A DNA stretch of 64,000 nt from Antedon mediterranea (taxonomy: Eukaryota > Echinodermata > Crinoidea > Comatulida > Antedonidae), in NCBI RefSeq assembly GCF_964355755.1, contig NC_092673.1, forward strand, positions 29,021,001 to 29,085,000. The letters are read 5' to 3'. Shown one piece after another: positions 47,651 through 57,858 of the stretch. The position numbers were made by a program, and so were the translations under genes. Below the pieces are notes generated by a model. The model was not told the DNA's origin, did not search any database, and saw only the letters and a program-made list of their open reading frames with translations. Position 1 is the first letter of the stretch. Each line of letters begins with the position of its first letter.

Positions 47651-50090
47651 TTTTTTTTTTTTTACTTGATTTACTTGATGTTGAGACTTATAAAGCCGAA
47701 GCTTGTGTGTCCCTCGACGTGTTTCTATATATTATCTTGTCTACTATAGGGGCAAACTTGCAGAAAGAAGTAGACAAGTGTTTTTCCAGCCTTGACTGGT
47801 TGATTGAGTCAGATTCTATGACGGTTGACGGTAATTTGTTCCAGACATTGCATATGTTTTGAGTAAAGAACTTTTGTCTAATTCGTAGATGAGATATGTC
47901 TTTATTCATTTTCCATTTATGGCCTCTAGTTCTGGACTCTCCTACAAAAGTGAACAGATTTCTGGCATTTATATTATCAAAATGACTACAAATCTTAAAA
48001 ACCTGGATTAGAGCAGATCTCAACCTTCTGAAATAAAGAGTAGGTAGTTGTAGTTGTTTCAATCTATCCTGATAAGTATCTCTTCTAATGCCTGGCACCA
48101 AACGGGTTGCTCTCTGTTGCACTTTTTCAAGCTTGTCTGACTCTTTGTGATATATATGTTGCCAAACAGGACTGCAATACTCGATTGATGTCCTGATTAT
48201 GGTTTTATACAGCTGCATGAAAGAATAGTTACCCAGATAATGAAACGTTCGTTTTATCATTCCTAATTTTCTGTTTGCCATAGAAGCCTTCTGTGCAACA
48301 TGTAATCCAAAGGACAATTTATTATCAAGTATGATTCTCAAATCTGTTATTGATTCCACTGATTGAATTGGAATTCTTCTTTGATCAGTACCCATATGAT
48401 AGATAACTTTCCTATTCCTTCTTCCAAAATGCATAATTTTACATTTCATTAAGTTGAAAGGAAGTTGCCATTTCTCAGACCATTCAAATAATTTATTCAG
48501 ATCATCCTGTAATCCATTTGATTCTTCCACACTGTTCACCAAATTGAACATTTTGGTATCATCTGCAAAAATTTTTACTTTAGAACTAACTCCATCAGGG
48601 ATATCATTAATAAATATATTGAACAGTGCAGGACCAAGTACACTGCTCTGTGGGACTCCACTACTAACTCGCAGGCTTCCTGAATGAACTCCATTTAACA
48701 CCACTTGTTGTGACCGTCCAGAAATAAATGCTCTAATCCAGTTTAATAAATCCAATGCCATAGTCCTGTAATTTGTTTAACAGTCTTTCATGTGGTACAC
48801 TGTCAAACGCTTTTTTGAAATCTAGAAAGATGCAATCAAAACATTGACCCTCTTCAAACCATTTGGTCCATTGTTCTAAAACTTCAATCATCAAGGTGGT
48901 ACATGAACGACCTGATCTAAAACCATGTTGATGAGTAGAAAAAAGGTGATTGACTTCCATATGATTCATCAAGGCATTTCTTACAAACGTCTCCATGGTC
49001 TTGCATATTATAGATGTAAGGCTGACTGGTCTGTAATTTAGGGGATCTGATTTTTTACCCTTCTTAAAAATTGGCACTACTTTGGCTTGTTTCCACGAAT
49101 TTGGTAGAACTCCATTATCCACTAATTTTGAAAACATATCTTGTAAAATAGGGCTAAGTTCACTACTTAGTTCTTTGAGCACTCTTGAATGTATTCCATC
49201 GGGTCCCGGAGACTTGCAGATATCCAGGCGCCGTAAATAAGATTCTATATCTGTTGTTGAGAATTTCACAGTAACCAGTTCGGGGCCAGAGAAGCGGGAT
49301 GGTAAGTCAGGAATATTAAGAACATCCTCTAACGTAAAAACTGAAGCAAAGGCTTTATTGAACACTTTTGCTTTCCCGTAATCATCTGACACCATCTCAC
49401 CTAGATTACTTTTCACACACGCAATATCTAGTCTCGATTTCGTTTTGCTTTGTACATATTTCCAAAAGTTCTTAGGGTTCACTTATTTATGTTTTAGATT
49501 GATTTCTTTTTTTAGCTCGATATTTACCCACTCCTTCCTATTTAATGGTCTCTTTTTCCGTAATGGCACATATTTCTCAACACATATATTAATAGCTTTT
49601 TCAATCTTTTGAGATAACTCTTCACCCGTTGCGTCAAGACATTCCTCCTTGATATTAAAATTTGAAAACTCTTCTCTTATTTTATCGTAATTGGCTTTAT
49701 AGTAATTCCTCATATATGGTGTTTCACGTTCCTTTATACCCTCTTTAATCTTCAGTTTAAATACAATTACAGCATGGTCGCTTTTGCCAATAGGAGGGAA
49801 TAATTCCAGATCCAGAGTTTTCCCAGTCAATATTACCAAAGTTAAAATCTCCTACCACTATTGTGTTGTCTCTTGAAAGTTTATCTGCTTTTAAGAGCAT
49901 TTCTCTTAAAAGTGTATTACTATCCTTACAACTGTTTGGGCTACGGTAAATACACCCAATTAAAGTGTTATCATTATTAATTTTAAGATCCACCCAGACT
50001 GCCTCTTTAAAGTTTCCAATAGATACTTCTGTAACAGGATCTACATCTTTAATATTTCTTCCCGTCTCTATAAAAATGTAATTATGTCAA
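47648..50090 (-). mobile_element. Decayed, 5'-truncated CR1/L2-like LINE
   Basis: Non-LTR retrotransposon copy, antisense in intron 1 of coactosin A. On the minus strand, 50085-49840 encode the end of an AP-type endonuclease (IGCIYRSPNS, TIVVGDFNFGNIDW), 49839-49700 continue SDHAVIVFKL, and 49480-47690 encode reverse transcriptase (NYRPVSLTSIICK, HGFRSGRSCTTL, FLDFKKAFDSVPH, SGVPQSSVLGPALFNIFIND, FADDTK). It is broken: an internal deletion in the endonuclease near 49830, an in-frame TAA at 49483-49485, and a frameshift near 48750. A poly(T) run at 47648-47664 marks its poly(A) tail. It was inserted inside the GGGGGACAATACAT repeat. Not expected to be active. Confidence 0.9.
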
Positions 50091-50204
50091 GATGCTTTGG
50101 ATCTAACATACTTTTAGGAGACAAGATTACGATAATTGATTAATATAATTCCTATATGCGCACAGCAAGCCAGACGAGTTAAATTTATCAATTTTTTTTT
50201 CAGA

Positions 50205-51765
50205 ATGGGTACTGATGTAGAATTTAAAGATAAAGAAGCATTTCAGGCAGCATTGTCGGCCTTAAGATCTGACCAAGCTGAACATGCTCGGCAAAGCTGG
50301 GTTTTGATTGGCCACGTAGATAACAATCCAAGTGTGGTCAGTCTTGTTGATACTGATAATAGCTCCAAAGCTCAAATCAGTGATTTCGTTTCAAAGTTGT
50401 CCGATGACCAAGTTCAGTATGGAATGTTGCGATACTCTGTGACCCTCGATATGTCGGTAGATTTAAAATTTATCTATGTTAATTGGTAGGTACTTTAATT
50501 GGCCTAAAAGTTCTGCCTCCAATTTTTAAGCACAAAGTTTTAGTATTATACAACAAGTTTCAGTTTGTTTTAATTTTCTTTTTATTTTGGTATAGTTATA
50601 TCTCATTGTCAATCTTTATGTGATGTGCCCATATATGGACATTATGATGTCATATCACTACTATATTTGGCCATATCACTACCATATTTGGGCACAAAAA
50701 CAGTTTGAGAGTGTAGACAGAGCTTTAGATTATGAAAAATGATATTGTTTTATACATACATGAATGAATTTTTATCACAGGATTGGATCTAAAGTTCCGG
50801 CTTCTAAGAAGGGTCGTTTTAGTGTTGTCCATGGAAGTGTAAGAGACTTCTTTGGTAATGCTCATTGTAACATTACCACCAGTAGTCGTGATGACCTTAC
50901 TTTGGATGCTATAACTCAAAAGGTATGACCATAGAGTTATTAGACAACTAGAGTGTCAACTCTCATAATCTGACCTCATAATGCAATGCATAGCTATTCA
51001 TGCACTTTGTACTAATTATTCATGCAAAAATTAATTGTTTTTATAGTTTTGTTTTTTTTATCAAGAAATAATTACTTGGTTTCAATATTCTAAAGCTCTG
51101 TCTACACTATCAAACTTTATATGACAACAAATTGTGATGTGCCCATATATGGACATGATGATGTCATATCACTACTAGATTTAAGCATGTCACTACCGTA
51201 TTTGGGCACATCACACTTTTTTTGTCAAACTAGTTTGATAGTGTAGACATAGCTTTATGTTTACTTCATAATCCAAATATGTTACTTTTTTTGGAACCAA
51301 AACAATGCAATTTTAATACCTTAAAAGCAAGTCACTGAATTTATTTGATAGAATCCAGATACAAAGCCCATTCTGGAAACACAATTTTGTTAAACTTTCA
51401 AAAAATAATTACTTATGATTTCCATTCTATTATTTTATTAAATTGTTTTTGTGCTATATATATATGAATAATATTGATCGAGTTCGAACAATACCATGAA
51501 AGCCCCAGTGGTCTAATGGTTAGGACATCTGCATATCAAGCAGGCGGTCCGAGTTCGAGTCTCGGTTGGGGCGACTTTTTCTCATTCTCACAGATTTCCT
51601 CATCTTTATTGTTTCAAATTAATTAATTAAATTTCAGTATATCACCGGGCGGTTTCGAATTAATGTTCATTGCCTAATGTGTTTATATGAATAATATTGA
51701 TAAATAAAAAAGATGATTTTAAAATTAATTTTTATTTTGCTTGCCAGATAAAACAATTGAGGTGA
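50205..51765 (+). CDS. Coactosin-like protein A (single ADF-H domain)
   Basis: Actin-filament-binding ADF-H protein of the coactosin type. Coding exons 50205-50485, 50781-50922, 51748-51765 give 146 residues, close to coactosin (about 142). The ADF-H fold is recognised from DKEAFQAALSALRSD, the central LSDDQVQYGMLRYSV, KFIYVNWIGSKVP (the conserved coactosin KF...WIGENV segment) and the basic SKKGRF that follows. The first intron splits the Trp codon in phase 2 and the next exon is 142 nt, exactly as in gene B. It ends IKQLR with a stop right after the third acceptor, where gene B continues into a second domain. Residues 1-94 are about three-quarters identical to gene B, marking a recent tandem duplicate. 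A LINE, two MITEs and a tRNA-like retroposon interrupt the gene's introns. Confidence 0.85.
50602..50726. repeat. TA-MITE, copy 12
   Basis: Coactosin-A intron, left end eroded. Confidence 0.8.
51093..51255. repeat. TA-MITE, copy 13
   Basis: Coactosin-A intron 2; TA on both borders. Confidence 0.9.
51461..51701 (+). mobile_element. tRNA-containing retroposon with 18-bp target duplication
   Basis: TATATGAATAATATTGAT occurs at 51461-51478 and again at 51684-51701, enclosing about 205 bp that match 37411-37618. The length and position of the duplication indicate target-primed (LINE-type) insertion. It lies in coactosin-A intron 2, 47 bases before exon 3. Confidence 0.85.
51502..51573 (+). tRNA. 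tRNA-like gene, copy 2 (anticodon ATC)
   Basis: Identical over 72 nt to 37436-37507, with the same TTTTT shortly downstream. Because it lies within a target-site duplication it is probably a retroposed copy, and its function is doubtful. Confidence 0.6.
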
Positions 51766-52519
51766 TCTGTCAATCAACTGAATCCACCAAGAGGTATGAG
51801 ATGGTATATGCTTTTACAACATCACCTAATTTAGTATATATGTCATGCATATAATATTTAGTAATATGTAGGCTTTGTTCAGGATTTGAAATTGAGAAAT
51901 CAATTACAAACTCCACACGTAAAAAAGATCCAATTTGAAAAGACTGATCTATCTACAAACAGCTTGAATTTTATGGTATTTAACATTTGTTGTGTTTTTA
52001 TTTTGAAGTTTTTCAGCAACAATTCTAATAAATTTAGTCAAATAATGATGATTATAAATAATTCTAGATATATCCAAACTCATTATTCATTAATAAATGT
52101 ACAGTATATATATAGGTTATAAATTATGCTTTTATACAAATATACTGGTTATTTCAACATCATTACCCAATCTCAATAGGTGTGCGTTCACATTAAAATA
52201 AAAGATGACATGATTGATTCAGTAGTGAAGTGTGATTTATTCATTTTATTTTATTGTGATAAGGAACACAACTATGTATAAACCATGCAAAATATTTTTA
52301 TTTCCAATTCAAAAGAAGGAGAGAACAAAATATAAAAAATGTCACATATTATACAATTTAAAATACAGATGGTGCATATTAGTCGGGATAATATCATATG
52401 TATGTTTATAGCCATGGAGATCAATTTCTAAAACCAAAGTTTTCTTTGCTAAAACTTTCATGTGTTGACCACGCCCACTCCAAATCCCAATCAGCAGCCA
52501 ATCTGTAGATGATAAGCGC
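51766..52519. other. Coactosin-A 3' flank
   Basis: AT-rich, no remnant of a second ADF-H domain visible, no coding exon recognised. Confidence 0.4.
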
Positions 52520-52640
52520 CCTCTATGATTCTACCACAATCAACAAAAAATACATGCGGAAGTGAAGTGCGGTACTTTATTTTGGTTTGTCAGGGTGCGG
52601 TAATTTAAGTTCATGTGCTGGGCCTAGAAAATTAAATCAT
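52520..52640 (+). other. Probable 5' exon and promoter block of coactosin-like B
   Basis: Homologous to 47130-47243; ends at donor AATCAT|GTAAGTTA. The coding exon has its own acceptor at 53145. Confidence 0.55.
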
Positions 52641-53152
52641 GTAAGTTATATCTAAAAAGATATCAATTGCCGATAATTAAAAAGTAATTGTCGAAAACAG
52701 AACTGGTAAAACTAATGAATAAGTAAACTAAGAACTACTAGGCCTATTATAATAAAACCATGCATTAACAAAACGATAGTCACTGCTAAATAAATTAGTG
52801 CTGTGTCGAGTCATGACAAGAGCCAAGAGATCCGTCAGGTGTGCGTGAATTAGCGAAGTAGGATATATAACCTCTTGTACATGTAGTAGGCTGTGATGTT
52901 GTATTATTATTAGTAAGGTTAAGTAAGCGACTCGGACATTATAGGTCCATGTTCCAACCATTTAATATCAAAGACATTAAAATTGTTATAATAAATCTTC
53001 ATATCATCCATGAATTTTAATATCTATTTTTCAAATTGTAAAAATTATTATTCTGTATTATTTAAAGTAAGATAGAGTATACCTATTTTTGTGTGCTATT
53101 TATATTAAATTAATTAAATCAGAATCAATTCAATACATTTTTCAGAATTAAA

Positions 53153-55667
53153 ATGAGTACTGCTGTAGACATTAAAGATAAAGAAGCATTTCAGGCAGCA
53201 TTGTCATCCATAAGATCTGACCAAGCGGAACTCGCTCGGCAAAGCTGGGCTCTGATTGGCCACGTAGATAAAAATCCAAATGTGATTAGTCTCGTTGACA
53301 CTGATAATAGCTCCCAGGCTCAAATCAGTGATTTCGTTTCAAAGTTGTCTGACGACCTTGTTTTGTATGGACTTTTGCGCCACTCAGTGACCGTCGATAT
53401 GACGGTAGCTGTCAAATTTATCTATGTCCATTGGTAAGTAAAAGTTCTGCCTCAACCTCAAATTTCTCTTTTTATTTGAGGAATCTAATGACACTTTTGA
53501 AACAGTGGTACACTTCTTGAATGAAGGTGCGTCCAGAGTAAGTAAAATAAAAGTTAAAGAAAAACAAAAATTTAATAGGCCTATTTACAAGGAAACTTGA
53601 ATTAATTATGTACAAATGTAAAAAAAAAATATATATATAATTTCTCATTTGTACACAACCAAGAAAAATGATTGACTATATTATCGTGATTTTTTTTCAC
53701 AGGATAGGATCAAATGTTCCGGGTTCTAAAAAGGGTCGTTTTGGTGTTGTCCATGGAAGTGTAAGAGCCCAAATTGGTGATGCTCATCTCACTATTGAAA
53801 CAAGTAGTCTTGATGATCTTAACTTGGAATTAATAACTAAACAGGTACATAGAGTTATTGTATTACGACTAGAGGGGGAGATAGAGTACTTATACCTCTA
53901 TGGTATACACACATATCTAATTAACATATAAATATTATCATATACTGCTAAATGCTGTACTAATAATTCATTTACTTTACAAATAAACATTTTGGGAGAT
54001 AATATTTATTTATAAAAAGGAGATTTTAAAAAGATTACATTTTTATTTTGCTTGTCAGTTAGAGGAAAGCAGTGGTGTCTACAATAAAGTTTTGGAAAAT
54101 GCAAAACATGGATTACCAGAAAGAGGTTTCACACAGCATCAGGTGAAAGACACAAAGAAAACCGTACAAGCAATCGCTGTGCCAAGCGGCCCAGGTGTGA
54201 ATGCAAATGAAGATTTAATGACATCTGTAAAAAATCTGCATAGTGATGATGATCCAACAACGTGGGTGGCTGCAGGATTTGACAATGGAGACGTTAAAAA
54301 ACCGCTTGTTCTGTTGTCGGAAGGAACCGGAGATAGTGATGAGATTAAAAATGTTTTAGAAGATGACAAAGTTATTTATATTCTTTATAGGAAAACTGAC
54401 GTTGTACATGAAGTGTCAACCGTTAAGTTTATCTTTATTGCGTGGTAAGTTAGAACAGCCGTAATAAAAAAGTTTGAATAACTTCAATTGTACACTTCGA
54501 GGGTGTACCATAATGCTCAACTCTCCCAATACTGGACACCTTTGGGCTATCCAAATATGTCTGGTTTTTCGTAATGTGTTTTTTTATGGTAAAAATGAGT
54601 TTGGGAACTTTTGGATCCCGAAAAAAATCTGGTATTTGGAGAGTTTGTGGTTTTCAGAGAGTCCGGTATTGGAAGAGTTGACTAGTTGATGTCAAACATA
54701 ATTTTATTTTAACCCAAAAAATTAGGTAGACGCATAAAAAAACAATTACTGTACCAGAAATAAAAAATAAAGATGCTTGTGCTTTAAGGCTGATTCCAAA
54801 AAAGGAAAGATTAAGAATTTTGCCTAGAAAGGTTGAGAATAGAATAGATTGAGAGATCAATACCACATTATTTATTTATTGTAGGGTTGGAGAAAACGTA
54901 AAACCCACGATGAAAGGAAAAGTGTCGACCAAGAAGTCCGCAGTGGAAAAACTGTTTGTGCCACACCACGTATCAATGTTCATGTCAAGTATGGCTGAGT
55001 TATCAGAACACAGTATTGAGCGTGCAGTGAGTATTCAATTATTAATTAAAAGCTCTGTCAAACTAGTTTAACAAAAAAAAGTGTGATGTTCCCAAATATG
55101 GTGGTGGTGATATGCCAAAATATGGTAGGGATATTAATTAATCATGTCCGTATATGGGCACATCACATTTTTTTGATAGTGTAGACAGAGCTTAAGATTA
55201 AGCAATAACGTGTTACTGTTACCATAAATATTTTGACCTTTGACCTGATATATTGCTTCATTTGAAGCTAGATATTGATCTAATTTCTTTTCACAAACTA
55301 AAACTTTTTTTCCCCAAATTTATTTTGTATTTAAGACAGGACCACAATGTAAAACAGGTTTTCTTTTACCTGGTTGTGTAATCCTGGATAAATGTGTTGT
55401 TAAATAAAGAAAATTAATCATACAAAAATAAGTATTTAATGTATTGAATAAATAAATATGAAATTACCTTGAATAAACTGTATAGTATAAAGTGTATAGT
55501 TATTATTCATAATACAATATGAAATATTCATATTAGAACATGAATTATTCATATTAAAATATGAATTATTCATATTAGCACTTTACTTATTTAAATTAGT
55601 GTAATTAGAACATGTCATAAAAGTTTGTGATATTTATTTATTTTTTCAGATGAGTAACAGTGGATGA
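53153..55667 (+). CDS. Coactosin-like protein B (two tandem ADF-H domains)
   Basis: Coding exons 53153-53433, 53703-53844, 54059-54444, 54885-55026, 55650-55667; 322 residues. Domain 1 (about 1-141) is the paralogue of protein A: KFIYVHWIGSNVP, SKKGRFGVVHGSV. Domain 2 (about 145-322) begins in exon 3 and has TTWVAAGFDNGDVKK, LEDDKVIYILYRKTDVV, TVKFIFIAWVGENVKP and a TKKSAVEKLFVPHH tail, the coactosin core with a basic actin-binding strand. Both domains have a phase-2 intron inside the same Trp codon followed by a 142-nt exon, evidence that the gene grew by internal duplication of a two-exon ADF-H module. Twinfilin also has two ADF-H domains, but the W-(I/V)-G-x-N-V core here is coactosin-like. 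Ends MSNSG. I know of no described standard name for a two-domain coactosin. Confidence 0.85.
55049..55193. repeat. TA-MITE, copy 14
   Basis: Coactosin-B last intron, 22 bases after the donor at 55027. Confidence 0.85.
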
Positions 55668-56004
55668 AATTCTGCCATTGACGTCACGGTTTAAAACATG
55701 CCATCAATCATATGTATTTGCAGACCTCATATTGGCGCATTTTGCCAAAGAGCTGATTAAGATAATATTCAAAAAATAATTCAAAATTAATATAGTATTT
55801 AATACATGGAAAAAGAGAAAGTATTATTGCAAGAGCAGACTGGAAGCCCCAGCATCGGAAGCTTTCTGGCACCAGTGGTCATATTCATTGTTCCTAGGCT
55901 AAGGAAAAGGCATTAAAAAAATTCCTTATCTGTAGTAAAACTCTGAATTTTGCCGCGGCCCAACAGCAGTAGGCTGTAACCACAAATTATATGGGTGATG
56001 GGAA

Positions 56005-56215
56005 AATTACAGGGAGATATTACAAGGAGATATTACAGGAAAATATTACAGAGAGATATTACAGGGAAATACAGTATTACAGGGAGATATTACAGGGAAA
56101 TGTTACAGGGAAATATTACAGGGAGATATTACAGGGAGATATTACAAGAAGATATTACAGGAAAATATTACAAGGAGATATTACAGGGAGATATTAAATG
56201 GAAATATGTTTCAGA
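56005..56215. repeat. ATTACAGGGAGAT minisatellite
   Basis: 15-16 bp units with AGG/AAA variants, about 13 copies. The overlapping open frames are repeat artefacts. Confidence 0.95.
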
Positions 56216-56679
56216 TTAAAAACCCATACTTATAGGTGAAAGGTGTTGTTAGAAGTTAAAAATTATGATAGTAGTGTCAATTAACTAATAATATACTGTA
56301 GGCAAACCTTATATAGACTTATGCTTTACTGTTTTGACTAACGTTTTCTACACTAAATAATTTATGATTTTTATGAAGTTTTGTAGTTTTTTTTACACTA
56401 TTTAAAACACAATAGAAGTGTATTATATATTATGTGTTTTTTTGTTGATGTTATATAAATGTGTTTACTTTATTAAGATATATAGAAATACAGTACTCTG
56501 TTATCTTTGAACAAATATCTAGTTTCCTATTCAGATCGAATGTATACTCTATGTTTTAGTTGTGTGTGTGGGGGGGGGGGGGGGTGGTTGGAAGAGGGGA
56601 GATTATGATGTTATGATCCACTCCACTGTGAGTGCACTCTTATGTTAATGCAGTTGCAATGGGTACTGTTTTATTGACT

Positions 56680-56811
56680 AAAGCTTGGTTCCCGCAAGGT
56701 TGCAATGCAATTGACCAATCACAAGCAATGGATTATCTGAATTGTTATTTGTTATTGGTCAACTAGCTCGCTTGCGTTGCATCATTTCGTAGCATTCTAA
56801 TGGGAACCAAT
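56680..56811. repeat. Hairpin MITE, copy g
   Basis: Diverged copy upstream of the transporter. Confidence 0.85.
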
Positions 56812-57339
56812 CATTAGTGTTGGTGTCCAACAAGGATCATTGTTCATGTATGCTTTCATGCTAAGCTGACAAACTTATCTTAAGAAGTATTACATGATGA
56901 TATTTAAACATGTTGAAATAATAAAAATGGAATAATTAATATTTTATTAGTCTAGTTTATTTGATTACCGGTATATTCAAGATGGAAAATTAGTGGATAA
57001 TTCTAAAATATCAATCAATTATGATAAATGTCATTTTTTAAGAAGAAAAGAGATAATTAAAACTTATATTGAAATAAAATATAGCAAAATAAAATCGATG
57101 AATACATAAATAATATAAATATAGAAATATTTAAAACTTCTAATTTTGAGCTAATTAATATATTTTGACCACAAAATGCACATTGAGCGAAATTTCCTCC
57201 ATGCACAGAACATCCGACCAATCAAAAAGCAGCATTGGTTTTGTCTGATAAAGCGGCGAAGCGCGACGAAAGAACTTACATAACATGATATACACATAAT
57301 CACATGATGAGTTAAAGCAGAGAACAAAAGTCTTTTTCT

Positions 57340-57409
57340 GGTGATATAGGCTAGGCCAGTCCTATATAAGTTGTTTGATTTAGCGAATATAGATTTCTTT
57401 TTACTACAG
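57340..57409 (+). promoter_or_regulatory. Probable transporter promoter and 5' exon
   Basis: TATATAAG at 57363-57370 resembles a TATA box. CTACAG|GTAAGTTC at 57409/57410 is an excellent donor. The coding exon begins at an acceptor at 57833. Start site not defined. Confidence 0.45.
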
Positions 57410-57858
57410 GTAAGTTCTGTTACTAAATAAAAATACCTGTAGTATATTCTTGCCGCATGACTAAATTGCTAGGCTAGTAGAGGCCTAGCTAGGCCGCATA
57501 ACGATAGGCTAGTAGTAGTATACTTATTTATTAGTGCTTAGTAGGAAATTAGATCTCTGCTGCTGATAGGTCACTTTGGACAAGTGGACCTGTACAAAGT
57601 TCTCTGCTCAATCAGGGGTAGCCTAACTGATTTAAAAGCAGACCACGGGGTTGGTTCATTATTGTAGCTATTTATAATTTAGGTAATAATGCTTTTTCAT
57701 TGAAATAAACAAATAATTTATTTTAAACATTCATACGTCCCATACTAATATTATTATTAGGATAGTCTTCCAGTAGTTCTAAGTTCACTTTTTTTTCTTA
57801 ACAAACAGAAGTTTAATTTTGAGAATTTTACAGGAGTTGGCACAGTAAACGTTTCAAA

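Larger units (their letters stand above)
55668..57320. other. Coactosin-B 3' flank and transporter 5' flank
   Basis: Contains a short-unit minisatellite (56005-56200), a poly(G) run at 56573-56584 and a hairpin MITE (56680-56811). No coding exon recognised. Confidence 0.5.

Noticed and set aside
47629-50130. Reverse transcriptase frames as a host gene
   Set aside because: Endonuclease and RT motifs, a poly(A) tail, an in-frame stop and a frameshift show a dead LINE copy.
51780-52040. Possible degenerate copy of the SCFD2 last intron and exon (CAAGAGGTATGAGAT and TCAGCAACAATTCTAATAA, similar spacing to 45461-45705)
   Set aside because: Only two short words match; the sequence between them does not align by eye and there is no coding sense.
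55991-56219. Open frames reading GDITGRYY-type repeats
   Set aside because: Artefact of the ATTACAGGGAGAT minisatellite.
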